DNA from: Candidatus Thioglobus perditus
GTDB taxonomy: Bacteria; Pseudomonadota; Gammaproteobacteria; PS1; Pseudothioglobaceae
DNA: 46,437 nt
Direction of reading: 5' to 3'
Assembly (NCBI GenBank): GCA_002909145.1
Contig: PNQY01000120.1
Span: 1 to 46,437 of the forward strand
Under the pieces are notes generated by a model that saw nothing but the letters and a program-made list of their open reading frames with translations, did not search any database and was not told the origin of the DNA. Below are positions 1 to 8,255 of the stretch, piece after piece (position 1 is the first letter of the stretch; each line of letters opens with the position of its first letter). The position numbers and the translations under genes are program-made.

Positions 1-46
1 GGAGAAAAAGGATTAGAAGCCATATTTGGAGAAAAAGGATTAGAAG
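1..46. repeat. 27-bp-period direct repeat inside the PhaE-like gene
   Basis: The 19-base word at 1-19 recurs exactly at 28-46, a period of 27 bases or nine codons. On the minus strand it encodes SNPFSPNMA and then SNPFSP. The array may continue beyond the left edge. Confidence 0.7.
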
Positions 47-146
47 TATTTAATCCAGGTTGACCCGCCATGTTCGCCCATGATTGCCAATAATGTTGCT
101 GGTTTTTAAGCCAGTCTCCTTTCCAGTCAATGTCATTTGGTATCAT
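1..146 (-). CDS. phaE: PhaE-like subunit of class III PHA synthase (partial, N-terminus only)
   Basis: This is the 5' end of a gene that leaves the window on the left; about 48 codons are visible from the ATG at 146. The peptide begins MIPNDIDWKGDWLKNQQ and continues with HYWQSWANMA. The pattern DWL-x2-QQ-x-YW-x-SW is what I know from the N-terminus of PhaE, the partner of PhaC in class III polyhydroxyalkanoate synthases. It is followed by a nine-residue repeat (SNPFSPNMA, then SNPFSP again) encoded by a 27-bp tandem repeat. No PhaC is visible, so the call rests on this short stretch. A phasin or another coiled-coil protein is possible. Confidence 0.6.
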   Translation of the reverse strand, partial: MIPNDIDWKGDWLKNQQHYWQSWANMAGQPGLNTSNPFSPNMASNPFS

Positions 147-207
147 AATTATTTGCCTTATCTTAAAGTTGTTAAATTGTCAGATTTTGTATTTTACACA
201 AACAAAT

Positions 208-222
208 TGTGCAGTGCAACAT
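208..222. promoter_or_regulatory. Candidate PhaR-type operator upstream of the PhaE-like gene
   Basis: The core TGCA-G-TGCA (210-218) is an imperfect palindrome about 60 bases upstream of the PhaE-like start. On the minus strand it reads TGTTGCACTGCACAA. This resembles the TTGCA-n-TGCAA type of site I associate with PhaR, the regulator of polyhydroxyalkanoate genes. That assignment comes from memory of the motif and from the neighbouring gene. No phaR gene is in the window. Confidence 0.3.
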
Positions 223-260
223 TATTATTATAATATTTTAATTGCAGCTATAAAAAATCT

Positions 261-1889
261 CTATATCAGCTCTGGTTCCATCTTAATTGCTCCACAAGGG
301 CACTCTTCAGCACACATTGCACAACCTTTGCAGTAGTCATATTTAAACTCAAAACGCTTTCCACTTCCTAATTTAATAACGGCATTATCAGGGCATACGC
401 CATAACAGTTATCGCATTCAAAGCAGTTTCCACAAGACATACAGCGTCGTGCTTCAAAAGCTGCGCTTGTCTCGTCAAGGTCGCCGACAACCTCTGCAAA
501 TCCAGATGTTCTCCTAACCACATCAAGCACTGGTCTTATGGTTCTAGGTGCATCACTATAGTACCAAGTATTCATCATAGAATAGTCAACTACTTCATGC
601 TTTTCAGATGACTGTTCAAACTTTCCATGTAACCACTGGTCGATGTTTTTAGCGGCTTTTTTACCATGACCTATTGCCACAGTTACATTACGCTCTGATG
701 GAATCATGTCGCCTCCAGCGAAAACTCCATCAATGGCACTCATCAAATGTGTATCAACACCTAAAACTCCATCTTCAAGCTTTAGCTCATCCAAGTTATC
801 AAACAATGACTCATCAACGTTTTGTCCTAACGCCTGAACAACAACACTCGCCTCTATAGATTCAAACTTACCTGTTGGCTCAGGCCTATCGTCACCAGAA
901 GCTTTCATTTCTTCCAATACCAGTTGGCCTTTGCTTATCTCACTAATACTTCGCAAAGATACAACTTCTACTCCCTCTTCTAACGCTTCGTTTATCTCTT
1001 CGTAATGAGCTGGCATTTTATCTTGGGTACTGCGCACAACAACCTTGACGCTTTTCGCACCCATACGAACAGCAGATCTTGCTACGTCGATTGCAGTATT
1101 ACCTCCTCCGTAAATTACAACATTTCCGTGAAGGTTGGTAGATGTATCGTCTTCTACTTTTCTTAAAATAGCAACAGCACTCAAAGATGGCACAGATCCA
1201 TCTGACTTTATATCAATTAGATTAGCATTTTGCGCACCAATAGAGATAAAAACAGCGTCAAAACCATGCTCTTCTTTTGTGGCAATAACATCCTCTATCT
1301 TAGTGTTGAGCTCAATCTTTACACCCATTTCCTCTATGCGGTGAATCTCTGCAGTGAGTTTTTCGTTAGGCATACGATACTTAGGAATTCCATATCGAAC
1401 CATTCCACCAGCTTTAGGTGAAGATTCAAAGACTGTTACGTCATGTCCAAATAGTCTAAGGTGGTAAGCACAAGCAAGGCCCGCCATTCCAGCACCAATA
1501 ATCATTACCTTCTTACCGCTAGTCTTCCCGGGTTTAATCTTCCATTGGTTGATTAGGGCTTGATCTCCAAGAAATCGTTCTACAGAATTAATTCCAACAG
1601 CATCATCAAGTTGGACTCGATTACAGGCAGACTCACAACTGTGATAACAGACACGACCCATAACAGCAGGAAATGGATTGTTTTTCATAATCTCTTCCCA
1701 TGCTTCTTTGTATTCGCCATTCTCAGTATGGTATAGCCACTGCTGAATATTTTCACCAGCTGGGCAGGTTTGGTTACATGGAGGCAGTCGATCCAGATAA
1801 ACAGGTCGTTCAGTACGCCAAGAACCGGTTTTATTTAATAGACTTCCGCCAACATCAAGTGTAATTGCAAATGGTTTAGTGTTTTTCAT
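261..1889 (-). CDS. GltD/PadH-like FAD-NAD(P) flavoprotein with C-terminal 2[4Fe-4S] ferredoxin domain, Por complex subunit
   Basis: This 542-residue protein is the last gene of the por operon. It has an N-terminal Fe-S region (C38, C42, C81, C85, C89), an FAD-binding GAGMAG at 132-137 and a second dinucleotide fold (YGGGNTA). About 60 C-terminal residues carry two CxxCxxC-type clusters ending CP. It resembles the small subunit of glutamate synthase and PadH, the flavoprotein of phenylglyoxylate:NAD oxidoreductase. No separate PorD ferredoxin is present, so this subunit probably takes electrons from the Fe-S clusters of PorB and passes them to NAD(P). The gene starts five bases after porB. 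Family placement is secure; the exact acceptor is inferred. Confidence 0.85.
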   Translation of the reverse strand: MKNTKPFAITLDVGGSLLNKTGSWRTERPVYLDRLPPCNQTCPAGENIQQWLYHTENGEYKEAWEEIMKNNPFPAVMGRVCYHSCESACNRVQLDDAVGINSVERFLGDQALINQWKIKPGKTSGKKVMIIGAGMAGLACAYHLRLFGHDVTVFESSPKAGGMVRYGIPKYRMPNEKLTAEIHRIEEMGVKIELNTKIEDVIATKEEHGFDAVFISIGAQNANLIDIKSDGSVPSLSAVAILRKVEDDTSTNLHGNVVIYGGGNTAIDVARSAVRMGAKSVKVVVRSTQDKMPAHYEEINEALEEGVEVVSLRSISEISKGQLVLEEMKASGDDRPEPTGKFESIEASVVVQALGQNVDESLFDNLDELKLEDGVLGVDTHLMSAIDGVFAGGDMIPSERNVTVAIGHGKKAAKNIDQWLHGKFEQSSEKHEVVDYSMMNTWYYSDAPRTIRPVLDVVRRTSGFAEVVGDLDETSAAFEARRCMSCGNCFECDNCYGVCPDNAVIKLGSGKRFEFKYDYCKGCAMCAEECPCGAIKMEPELI

Positions 1890-1894
1890 TGTTT

Positions 1895-2884
1895 TTACTC
1901 CGACTCTTCAAGTAGGCTAAATTTACGAATATTGCGATCAGCAATTGCTTGTACAGCACTTAATTGCTCAGGATTTTTTACTACATGAGCAAAACGACGC
2001 TGAGGTTTCAAATACTCTTCCACGGGGGCTTGCTTTCGAATCTTTGTGACCGATGTAATTTCGCCATTTTCTGCTTCAAACAATGGCCAAATTCCTGATT
2101 CAACTGCTAGACGTGCAAGATTAACTGTCTTAGCAGGAGCCGAACCCCAACCAAGTGGGCAAGGCACAAAAATTTGAATGTATCTAGCTCCACGAATAGA
2201 CATAGCCTTTTTAACCTTTGCTTCTAGGTCATGAAGTCTGTCTATGCTTGCTGTTGCTACATATGGTATTTCATGAGCCATAGCAATTAATGGAACATTC
2301 TTTCCTTTATCAAAATCAGCCCCTGGCTCAGGACCTACAGGCATAGTAGTTGCAGTTCTTGCACCTCCTGGAGTTGCTGAAGATCGCTGCACACCGGTAT
2401 TCATATAACCTTGATTATCATAACAAATATAAAGCACGTCATCGTTACGTTCAAACATACCTGAAAGACAACCAAAACCAATATCTGTTGTTCCTCCATC
2501 TCCGCCCTGCGCTATAACTCTAACATCCTCTTTACCTTTAACTCTCATTGCGGCTGCTACTCCAGTTCCAATAGCGGCAGCATTACCAAATAATGAATGT
2601 ATCCATGGTATTCTCCAAGATGTTTCAGGATATGGCGTAGTAAACACTTCTAGACAGCCTGTTGCGTTACAAGCAATTAGCTTGTTATTTGTCTCTCTCA
2701 TTGCAGTATCAATGGCGTAACGCGCTCCTAAAGCCTCTCCACAGCCTTGACACGCTCTATGACCAGAGTCTAGAGAATTTGATCGATCGAGGGTTCCTTG
2801 AACTGTTCGGTGTTCTACATCCAGAAGACGGTTACCTACAGTTAATGTTCCAGTTTGATAAAATTTAACTTGTTGATGTGGCAC
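1895..2884 (-). CDS. porB: Pyruvate (2-oxoacid):acceptor oxidoreductase beta subunit, TPP-binding
   Basis: The 329-residue catalytic subunit has cysteine ligands for a 4Fe-4S cluster (CQGC at 45-48, with more at C72 and C77). It also has the thiamine diphosphate motif GDG at 128-130 followed by DNQ near 156-158. The stretch YMNTGVQRS after it is typical of PorB. Translation starts at GTG (2884) with GGAGAA upstream as ribosome binding site. Lying between porA and the flavoprotein gene, it should form the 2-oxoacid oxidoreductase that interconverts pyruvate and acetyl-CoA plus CO2. Pyruvate as substrate is inferred from similarity and operator context. Confidence 0.9.
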   Translation of the reverse strand: MPHQQVKFYQTGTLTVGNRLLDVEHRTVQGTLDRSNSLDSGHRACQGCGEALGARYAIDTAMRETNNKLIACNATGCLEVFTTPYPETSWRIPWIHSLFGNAAAIGTGVAAAMRVKGKEDVRVIAQGGDGGTTDIGFGCLSGMFERNDDVLYICYDNQGYMNTGVQRSSATPGGARTATTMPVGPEPGADFDKGKNVPLIAMAHEIPYVATASIDRLHDLEAKVKKAMSIRGARYIQIFVPCPLGWGSAPAKTVNLARLAVESGIWPLFEAENGEITSVTKIRKQAPVEEYLKPQRRFAHVVKNPEQLSAVQAIADRNIRKFSLLEESE

Positions 2885-2897
2885 TATTCTTCTCCTA

Positions 2898-4145
2898 TTA
2901 AGTAGTTTTAGCAGCGTTTACAATGCCGCCTTCTCGAAGTACGTTTTCGGCGACAGACCCTGATTGAGTTAATTGTTTTTCACGTTCAAGTTCGCGATCA
3001 ACGACATCCTTGTTTAAATCCAAAAATGTAACATCTTCCAGGTTATCTTCTACTGCATCTTTAAATAACTTATGCAGTGATTTGCGTATTATTGGGCGTC
3101 CTCCTAGTCCTGCAATCACCTCATAGACTGGAATATTTGTGCCGCTCATTGCCATACGTACATTATTTGCCACTATGCCGCCAATGCCAACTGCGAAACA
3201 TTTCTCAAATACAACAACTCTTTTAACATCTTTAAGCGCCGAACGAATTGCATCAAGCGGGAATGGACGAAAAGAGCGTATTGTTAAAGCTCCAATATTC
3301 TCATCTTGCTCATCAAGCGCCTCTTGTATTGTGCCAATAACTGACCCAAGAGTAACAATTACAGTATCAGCACCGTCTACATTAAATGTAGAAATTAAAC
3401 CTCCAGAATCTCTCCCAAAGATTTCCTTGAACTCTTCATTAATTTTAGGAATTACTTTCAAGGCATCTTTTTGCTTTTGGTGGGCAAGATAACGAACCTC
3501 AGTAAAAGCTTCTGGCCCAACCATTGCTCCAATGGATACTGGATCTTCAGGGTCAAGAACTTGACGAGGAACGAATGGAGGTAAAAATTTATCAGCTTGC
3601 TTCTGGTCAGGCACATCAATACCCTCAATAGCGTGAGTAAGAATAAAACCATCCATACAAACCATTACTGGCAAGCTCAATGCTTCAGCAATTTTAAATG
3701 CCTGGATGTGTATATCTACTGCTTGCTGGTTATCCTCAACAAACAACTGAATCCATCCAGCATCACGCATAGACATAGAATCAGACTGATCATTCCATAT
3801 ATTTATTGGGGCACCAATAGAGCGATTACCTACAGTCATTACAATAGGCAAACCCAAACCGGATGCGTTATATACAGCTTCTGCCATAAAGAGCATACCC
3901 TGACTCGCGGTCGCAGTGTATGTTCTAGCGCCAGCAGCAGAGGAGCCAATTCCAACGGAAAGAGCGGCAAACTCAGATTCAACATTTATGTATTCACAGT
4001 TTTCCAACTTGCCACTTTTAACTAGAGCACCTAAATCTTCAACAATATGAGTTTGAGGGGTAATAGGATAGGCACAAATAACTTCTGGGCGACATAATGC
4101 TACTGCCTCTGCGACACCGTGAGAGCCTTCAATTTGTTTTAACAT
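2898..4145 (-). CDS. porA: Pyruvate (2-oxoacid):acceptor oxidoreductase alpha subunit
   Basis: The 415-residue alpha subunit carries the family signature YPITPQT at 26-32 and a GNRSIGAPINIWND stretch typical of pyruvate and phenylglyoxylate oxidoreductases. The C-terminal third holds the transketolase-C-like domain (IRSFRPFP). Its ATG overlaps the last seven bases of porG, so the two are translationally coupled, and porB starts 13 bases after its end. Other 2-oxoacids such as aromatic ones or 2-oxoglutarate cannot be excluded from sequence alone. Confidence 0.9.
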   Translation of the reverse strand: MLKQIEGSHGVAEAVALCRPEVICAYPITPQTHIVEDLGALVKSGKLENCEYINVESEFAALSVGIGSSAAGARTYTATASQGMLFMAEAVYNASGLGLPIVMTVGNRSIGAPINIWNDQSDSMSMRDAGWIQLFVEDNQQAVDIHIQAFKIAEALSLPVMVCMDGFILTHAIEGIDVPDQKQADKFLPPFVPRQVLDPEDPVSIGAMVGPEAFTEVRYLAHQKQKDALKVIPKINEEFKEIFGRDSGGLISTFNVDGADTVIVTLGSVIGTIQEALDEQDENIGALTIRSFRPFPLDAIRSALKDVKRVVVFEKCFAVGIGGIVANNVRMAMSGTNIPVYEVIAGLGGRPIIRKSLHKLFKDAVEDNLEDVTFLDLNKDVVDRELEREKQLTQSGSVAENVLREGGIVNAAKTT

Positions 4146-4717
4146 GTTAGTTCCTCTTGATTATTATGATTGAGTAATTTATATGCAGCTTCAGCAGCCT
4201 GTATGTTAAGCTCGCCAACCTTTCCAGGGAATTTTGAGGCAATAGCTTCAACAACAGAATCAATTTTAATTACACCAGTTGTTGCAGCAAGTGCACCTAA
4301 TAAAACCGCATTAGGCAAAGGCCTTTTTATGTGTTTAAGTGCAATTTCAGTAGCAGGAACTAGGCGAACCTTTTCATCAGGCAAATGAATAGCGTCAGCA
4401 ATACCCAATTCTTCAATTGAACGTTTACTGTTTATTAGTAGATATCCATCCTTTGATAGACCTGCAAACACATCAATAGCGTTAAATAATGTAGGGTCTT
4501 GAACAATTAGAGCGTCTGGCTCTAAAATAGGCTCACGTAATTTTATAGGCTTATCGTCAATGCGACAAAAAGCAACCACAGGGGCACCCATACGCTCAGA
4601 GCCAAAACTTGGAACTGCCTGAGAGTGCTTACCCTCAATAAAAGCAGCAACAGATAATATTTCAGCTGCCGAGACAACACCTTGTCCCCCTCTACCATGT
4701 ATTCTTACTTGAAACAT
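4139..4717 (-). CDS. porG: Pyruvate (2-oxoacid):acceptor oxidoreductase gamma subunit
   Basis: This is the first gene of the por operon (192 residues). The N-terminus contains GRGGQGV (8-14), the hallmark of the gamma subunit fold, and the length is normal for a free-standing gamma subunit. A good ribosome binding site (GAGGAG) lies upstream of the ATG at 4717. The promoter region further upstream carries two GntR-type operator copies. Overlap with porA supports co-translation. Confidence 0.92.
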   Translation of the reverse strand: MFQVRIHGRGGQGVVSAAEILSVAAFIEGKHSQAVPSFGSERMGAPVVAFCRIDDKPIKLREPILEPDALIVQDPTLFNAIDVFAGLSKDGYLLINSKRSIEELGIADAIHLPDEKVRLVPATEIALKHIKRPLPNAVLLGALAATTGVIKIDSVVEAIASKFPGKVGELNIQAAEAAYKLLNHNNQEELTC

Positions 4718-4836
4718 TAAAACATCTCCTCAAAATAATTTATATTTTATTTATCACAAAAAATAATAATTCACTCCCCATCTTTAAGCGAAAAATCACA
4801 AAACCAAAAAGTAATAACTTAATAGCACTGGTAAAT

Positions 4837-4847
4837 TGGTCTTACCA
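4837..4847. promoter_or_regulatory. FadR/PdhR-type (GntR family) operator, copy 1
   Basis: TGGTCTTACCA fits the TGGT-N3-ACCA consensus of FadR-subfamily GntR regulators such as PdhR. It sits just downstream of the -10 box of the predicted por promoter, over the expected transcription start. A bound protein there should block initiation. Flanking bases are shared with copy 2, so the whole repeat spans 4829-4852. Confidence 0.6.
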
Positions 4848-4849
4848 CT

Positions 4850-4879
4850 ATTATACACAAAAAAGAAAATATGCAACAA
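4850..4879 (-). promoter_or_regulatory. Predicted sigma-70 promoter of the por operon
   Basis: Read on the minus strand, TATAAT (4855 to 4850) is preceded at 18 bases by TTGTTG, or at 15 bases by TTGCAT. It lies about 130 bases before the porG start and directly abuts operator copy 1. Confidence 0.5.
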
Positions 4880-4993
4880 TAAAATTAAATTAGTTATTTT
4901 TCTTATAGTTAATCGGGTAAACAACAACTAAGTCAAAAGGATAAACCCCTTGTATTTAGAGCTTTATGAGCGTCTTTATTTTTTTTGGTAAAC

Positions 4994-5004
4994 TGGTATT
5001 ACCA
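4994..5004. promoter_or_regulatory. FadR/PdhR-type (GntR family) operator, copy 2
   Basis: TGGTATTACCA lies in a 24-base block (4986-5009) that matches the block around copy 1 at all but about two positions. The two copies are 157 bases apart. This could allow looping by one regulator, or control of a second transcript. Confidence 0.5.
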
Positions 5005-5006
5005 CT

Positions 5007-5023
5007 ATTTCATAATATGAAAT
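5007..5023. promoter_or_regulatory. Perfect 17-base palindrome next to operator copy 2
   Basis: ATTTCATA-A-TATGAAAT is a perfect inverted repeat with a one-base centre, three bases beyond the TGGT-N3-ACCA site. Its 13-base core recurs at 43636-43648 in another intergenic region. Its function is unknown. Confidence 0.4.
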
Positions 5024-5350
5024 ACTTAAACAATTGCTATTTTTTTGCATCTTGTCTAGCAAGTTTTCGACAACCAATTTATCTATGGTGAAAATTTTGA
5101 AAAATAAAATGAAGTATGTTTTTAAAGAAATACCTTACGATCTATCCCTTCGTATCATAAAAGTCGGAGTTGATTACAATGAAGGCGTCCTGTTACTCAC
5201 CCTTAACAAGCAAAGACAAAGACTTAGGTATTGTAGTAAAAAGGCTTTTATTTTAAATAAAGCTCTTTTTTATAGCCTGTGAAGTATTGTACGGGTAATT
5301 AATAATTCACCCAAAAGATAATGATTATTAAATACTAACCACGTACTTTT

Positions 5351-5599
5351 TTAATCGTTAATCGAATAACAAGCAACGCCGCCTTTCTGTGAGCCAGCTG
5401 CAAACATACAACGTGCATTTGGGTTGTCGGCTGGGATCCATTCATACACACGAATATTCCAGCCTGCAGTTTCAATTAAGTATTCAGATGATGGCTTAAC
5501 TGTTTTGGCACCCATAGTAGTTACTTTTTCCCATAGTCCAGCCTGGGCTGATAGTGATAATACTGCGATTGCCAAAAGTGTTACAATTTTTGTTTTCAT
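5351..5599 (-). CDS. Small exported protein of unknown function
   Basis: This 82-residue protein has a clear Sec signal peptide: basic MKTK, a hydrophobic stretch, then SAQA before a predicted cut near residue 20. The mature part is about 62 residues with two cysteines (C64, C77) that could form a disulfide in the periplasm. It lies 26 bases after djlA in the same direction, so the two may share a transcript. I recognise no family. Confidence 0.7.
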   Translation of the reverse strand: MKTKIVTLLAIAVLSLSAQAGLWEKVTTMGAKTVKPSSEYLIETAGWNIRVYEWIPADNPNARCMFAAGSQKGGVACYSIND

Positions 5600-5625
5600 A
5601 TTTTATTCCTATATTTTTTACTAAA

Positions 5626-6405
5626 TTAGCGCATGCTACGCTGCTTTTTAATAAGCTCGTAAGCACTAATAATTTCTTGAGTTTTCTCTTTAGCCACCAG
5701 CATCATCTCTTCTGGCAGACCTTTGGCAACTAATTTATCTGGGTGATGCTGAGCCAACATTCGACGGTATGCTCTTTTTATCTCTTTATCAGTTAAACTC
5801 TTGTCTACACCAAGTACAACATAAGCTTCATCAATTGTTAGCTTGCCGACATGCCCACTAGTAACTGCAAATTTCTGAATTAGACTCTCTAACTCATGAA
5901 TAGGAAAATGTAGTTTTTGTGCAATATATTTAAGGGCGTTATGCTCTTTATCATCCAACACGCCGTCAGCATAAGCGGCCTGTATTTGAATCTCTAAAAA
6001 CATACGTACCAAGTGAGTTCGCCTATGACTCTCAAGACGGAATTGCTCTAGCACTTCATCTAGATTAAAACCCTTCTGCTTACCTTGATTGAACAACTCT
6101 TTTGCAACTTTTTGCATATCGTCTGCTAGTTGCATATGCTGCATAACCTGTTGCGCTAGTAGAATTTCAGATTTTGAAATCTTGCCGTCAACTTTGGCAA
6201 TATAACCCATCACTGAGAATAGGCTACTGAAAAATGCCGCTTGAACACGCTGCTGATCACCAATATGATAATCTTTAGCAAATCCACCAAAATTAGACTT
6301 ACCTTTAGATAAATTACCTGCAAGTGCAGCACCAAGCATAGCTCCTAATGGCCCGCCAAGTATAAAGCCGAATGCTCCACCTAAAACTGTTGTCCACCAA
6401 CTCAT
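5626..6405 (-). CDS. djlA: DnaJ-like membrane co-chaperone DjlA
   Basis: This 259-residue type III J-protein starts with a glycine-rich membrane segment (GGAFGFILGGPLGAMLG), as in DjlA, where the GxxxG-like spacing serves dimerisation. A TerB-like helical domain with acidic loops (KVDGKISKSE, YADGVLDDKE) fills the middle. A C-terminal J domain has the HPD triad at 221-223. The J domain would stimulate DnaK at the cytoplasmic face of the inner membrane. A small exported protein gene follows it. Confidence 0.92.
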   Translation of the reverse strand: MSWWTTVLGGAFGFILGGPLGAMLGAALAGNLSKGKSNFGGFAKDYHIGDQQRVQAAFFSSLFSVMGYIAKVDGKISKSEILLAQQVMQHMQLADDMQKVAKELFNQGKQKGFNLDEVLEQFRLESHRRTHLVRMFLEIQIQAAYADGVLDDKEHNALKYIAQKLHFPIHELESLIQKFAVTSGHVGKLTIDEAYVVLGVDKSLTDKEIKRAYRRMLAQHHPDKLVAKGLPEEMMLVAKEKTQEIISAYELIKKQRSMR

Positions 6406-6489
6406 AATTATTACTCTGTTTATTATTAAAAGACTAGACTATATTTAGTGACTAACTTAAATAATTACAAGCAAAAGGCAAAAAAATAT

Positions 6490-7794
6490 TTATTTTTTAG
6501 GTTTTTTATTTGGCTTATTACCCCAAAATCCTTTCTTCTTCTTGATTTTGTTTTCAGCAGAATTGCTGTCTTTACCATATCTGGGCTTATTGCGATTTTT
6601 GTTCTTTTTAGGTTTTTTATTTTTTGGTGGCAATAGTTTTTTGGCAGATTCAGGCACATTGTGATCGGGCACAAAGTCATCCACCATAACTCTATCTAAC
6701 TTCTTTTGAATAAGTCTTTCAATATCAAAAAGCTGTTTAGCCTCATCAGCACTGACTAGAGATATCGCCTCACCTTTAGAGCTTGCACGGCCGGTGCGTC
6801 CGATACGGTGTACATAATCTTCAGGAACGTGTGGGAGGTCAAAATTAACAACATGTGGAAGCTGATCAATATCTATTCCTCTTGCAGCAATATCAGTAGC
6901 CACCAAAACGTTTACTTTGCCAGCTTTAAAGTCAGCTAAAGCTCTAGTGCGTGCAGCCTGACTTTTATTGCCATGAATTGCAGTGGCGCTAATTTTGCGT
7001 TTTTCTAGCTGTGTAGCAATACGGTTAGCCCCATGCTTAGTACGACTAAATACCAATACTTGATACCAGTCATGCTCTTTAATAAGATGCGTAAGCAGTG
7101 CTTGTTTCTTAGATTTGTCCACTGGGTGAATCCATTGCCTAACTGATTTAACTGTTGAGTTGCGTGGAGTAGTGGAAATCTCAATTGGGTTGTTAACTAG
7201 AGATTTTGCCAATTTTCTAATATCATCAGAAAAAGTTGCTGAGAACATTAGCGTCTGTCTTTTTGGTGGTAGAATCTTCAGAATTCGCTTAATATCGTGA
7301 ATAAATCCCATATCTAGCATTCTATCCGCTTCATCAAATACAATAATTTCCAGTTGATCAAATTTCACTGCATTTTGTGAGTAGAGATCTAATAATCGCC
7401 CTGGAGTGGCCACTAAGATATCCACACCACTTCTGAGTTTTTGCATTTGTGGATTAATCTTTACTCCGCCAAATACTACTGCAGACTTAAGTGGTAAATA
7501 CTTACCATAGGTGCTGATACTGTCTTGAACTTGAGCAGCTAACTCACGCGTAGGCGTTAATACTAATGTGCGCACCTGATTAGACTTTGCTAAAGAGCCT
7601 TTTGATAAAATCTCTAAAATTGGCAAAGTAAAGCCTGCAGTTTTACCTGTACCGGTTTGAGCGGCAGCCATCAAATCTTTACCTTCTAAAACAACTGGAA
7701 TAGACTTCTCTTGAATGGGAGAGGGCTTATCGTAGCCTTTTTGTAAAACAGCTTTTAAGATTGAATCTGACAAGCCTAGTTTGGAGAAACCCAT
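6490..7794 (-). CDS. rhlE: DEAD-box ATP-dependent RNA helicase RhlE
   Basis: The gene encodes about 434 residues from the ATG at 7794 (MGFSKLGLS); an in-frame TTG four codons earlier is a less likely start. All helicase motifs are present: the phosphate loop [20 protein letters not shown], and HRIGRTGR. A strongly basic lysine-rich C-terminal tail, typical of the RhlE group, probably binds RNA. The expected role is RNA unwinding in ribosome assembly or mRNA decay. It is divergent from the DUF1289 gene, with 60 bases between the starts. Confidence 0.92.
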   Translation of the reverse strand: MGFSKLGLSDSILKAVLQKGYDKPSPIQEKSIPVVLEGKDLMAAAQTGTGKTAGFTLPILEILSKGSLAKSNQVRTLVLTPTRELAAQVQDSISTYGKYLPLKSAVVFGGVKINPQMQKLRSGVDILVATPGRLLDLYSQNAVKFDQLEIIVFDEADRMLDMGFIHDIKRILKILPPKRQTLMFSATFSDDIRKLAKSLVNNPIEISTTPRNSTVKSVRQWIHPVDKSKKQALLTHLIKEHDWYQVLVFSRTKHGANRIATQLEKRKISATAIHGNKSQAARTRALADFKAGKVNVLVATDIAARGIDIDQLPHVVNFDLPHVPEDYVHRIGRTGRASSKGEAISLVSADEAKQLFDIERLIQKKLDRVMVDDFVPDHNVPESAKKLLPPKNKKPKKNKNRNKPRYGKDSNSAENKIKKKKGFWGNKPNKKPKK

Positions 7795-7854
7795 AGAGCA
7801 ATACACAATGAAATAAAGCCAAGTATTTTACATTAGAGAGCTATAATAAAAAAT

Positions 7855-8028
7855 ATGAATGAAAAACAGCCGGTTCAAACACCTTGCATAGATATTTGTA
7901 AATACAACCATCACAACTTCTGTATTGGCTGTAAGCGCCATAGCGATGAGATTTCTAACTGGGTTAATTACTCAGATAAGATGCGTACGGCGATTATGCA
8001 TGACCTAAAAGACCGGAAAATCGATTAA
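7855..8028 (+). CDS. Small DUF1289-family protein
   Basis: This 57-residue gene has a cysteine pattern C11-x3-C15-x7-C23-x2-C26 with KR after the last cysteine. That is the signature of the DUF1289 family (PCIxxCxxxxxxxCxGCxR), which may bind a metal or cluster. A tryptophan-containing segment (EISNWVNYSDKMR) follows, as in the family. The stop codon overlaps the end of the convergent BolA-like gene by four bases. The biochemical function is not established. Confidence 0.8.
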   Translation: MNEKQPVQTPCIDICKYNHHNFCIGCKRHSDEISNWVNYSDKMRTAIMHDLKDRKID

Positions 8029-8255
8029 GTATTTTCCTCTGGGGTTCTAGCTTTAATAGTTAAGGCATGTAATTCCCCGCTATCAATATCCGCACGTACA
8101 GCAGCTAACACCATTTTTTGCCTAGCAAGCAATGACATTCCTTCAAATACAGGTGAAATTACCAAGGTAGAACAATTACAACCATCACCATCCATCGTGA
8201 CAGTTGAGCCTTCAATGCCAGCTTCAAGCTTGGCTTGTATTTCTTCTAAAGTCAT
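8025..8255 (-). CDS. ibaG: BolA/IbaG-family protein
   Basis: This 76-residue protein is a single BolA domain. It has GDGCNCSTLVISPVFEG near the front, LARQKMVLAAV in the helix and the ELHALTIKARTPEE end typical of IbaG (YrbA). BolA-type proteins work with monothiol glutaredoxins around a 2Fe-2S cluster. Its ATG overlaps the stop of the phosphate transporter gene by four bases, so it is probably co-translated with it. Distinguishing IbaG from BolA rests on length and the short C-terminus. Confidence 0.85.
   Translation of the reverse strand: MTLEEIQAKLEAGIEGSTVTMDGDGCNCSTLVISPVFEGMSLLARQKMVLAAVRADIDSGELHALTIKARTPEENT

Larger units (their letters stand above)
4718..5350. other. Regulatory intergenic region upstream of por (633 bases)
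   Basis: No convincing gene is seen here. The stretch holds the por promoter, two TGGT-N3-ACCA operators 157 bases apart and a perfect 17-base palindrome at 5007-5023. A plus-strand open frame at 5034-5282 (82 codons from a TTG, or 65 from an ATG at 5085) has no ribosome binding site and no similarity I recognise. It ends over a weak hairpin at 5244-5263 followed by a U-rich run, so a short plus-strand transcript is possible but unproven. Confidence 0.5.

Noticed and set aside
3597-4025. Plus-strand open frame of 142 codons inside porA
   Set aside because: It is antisense to a clear porA coding region and gives no recognisable protein.
5034-5282. Plus-strand open frame of 82 codons upstream of por
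   Set aside because: It starts at TTG, or at an ATG at 5085, without a ribosome binding site. The product is lysine-rich with no recognisable domain, in regulatory DNA. It is described as part of the intergenic region rather than called as a gene.
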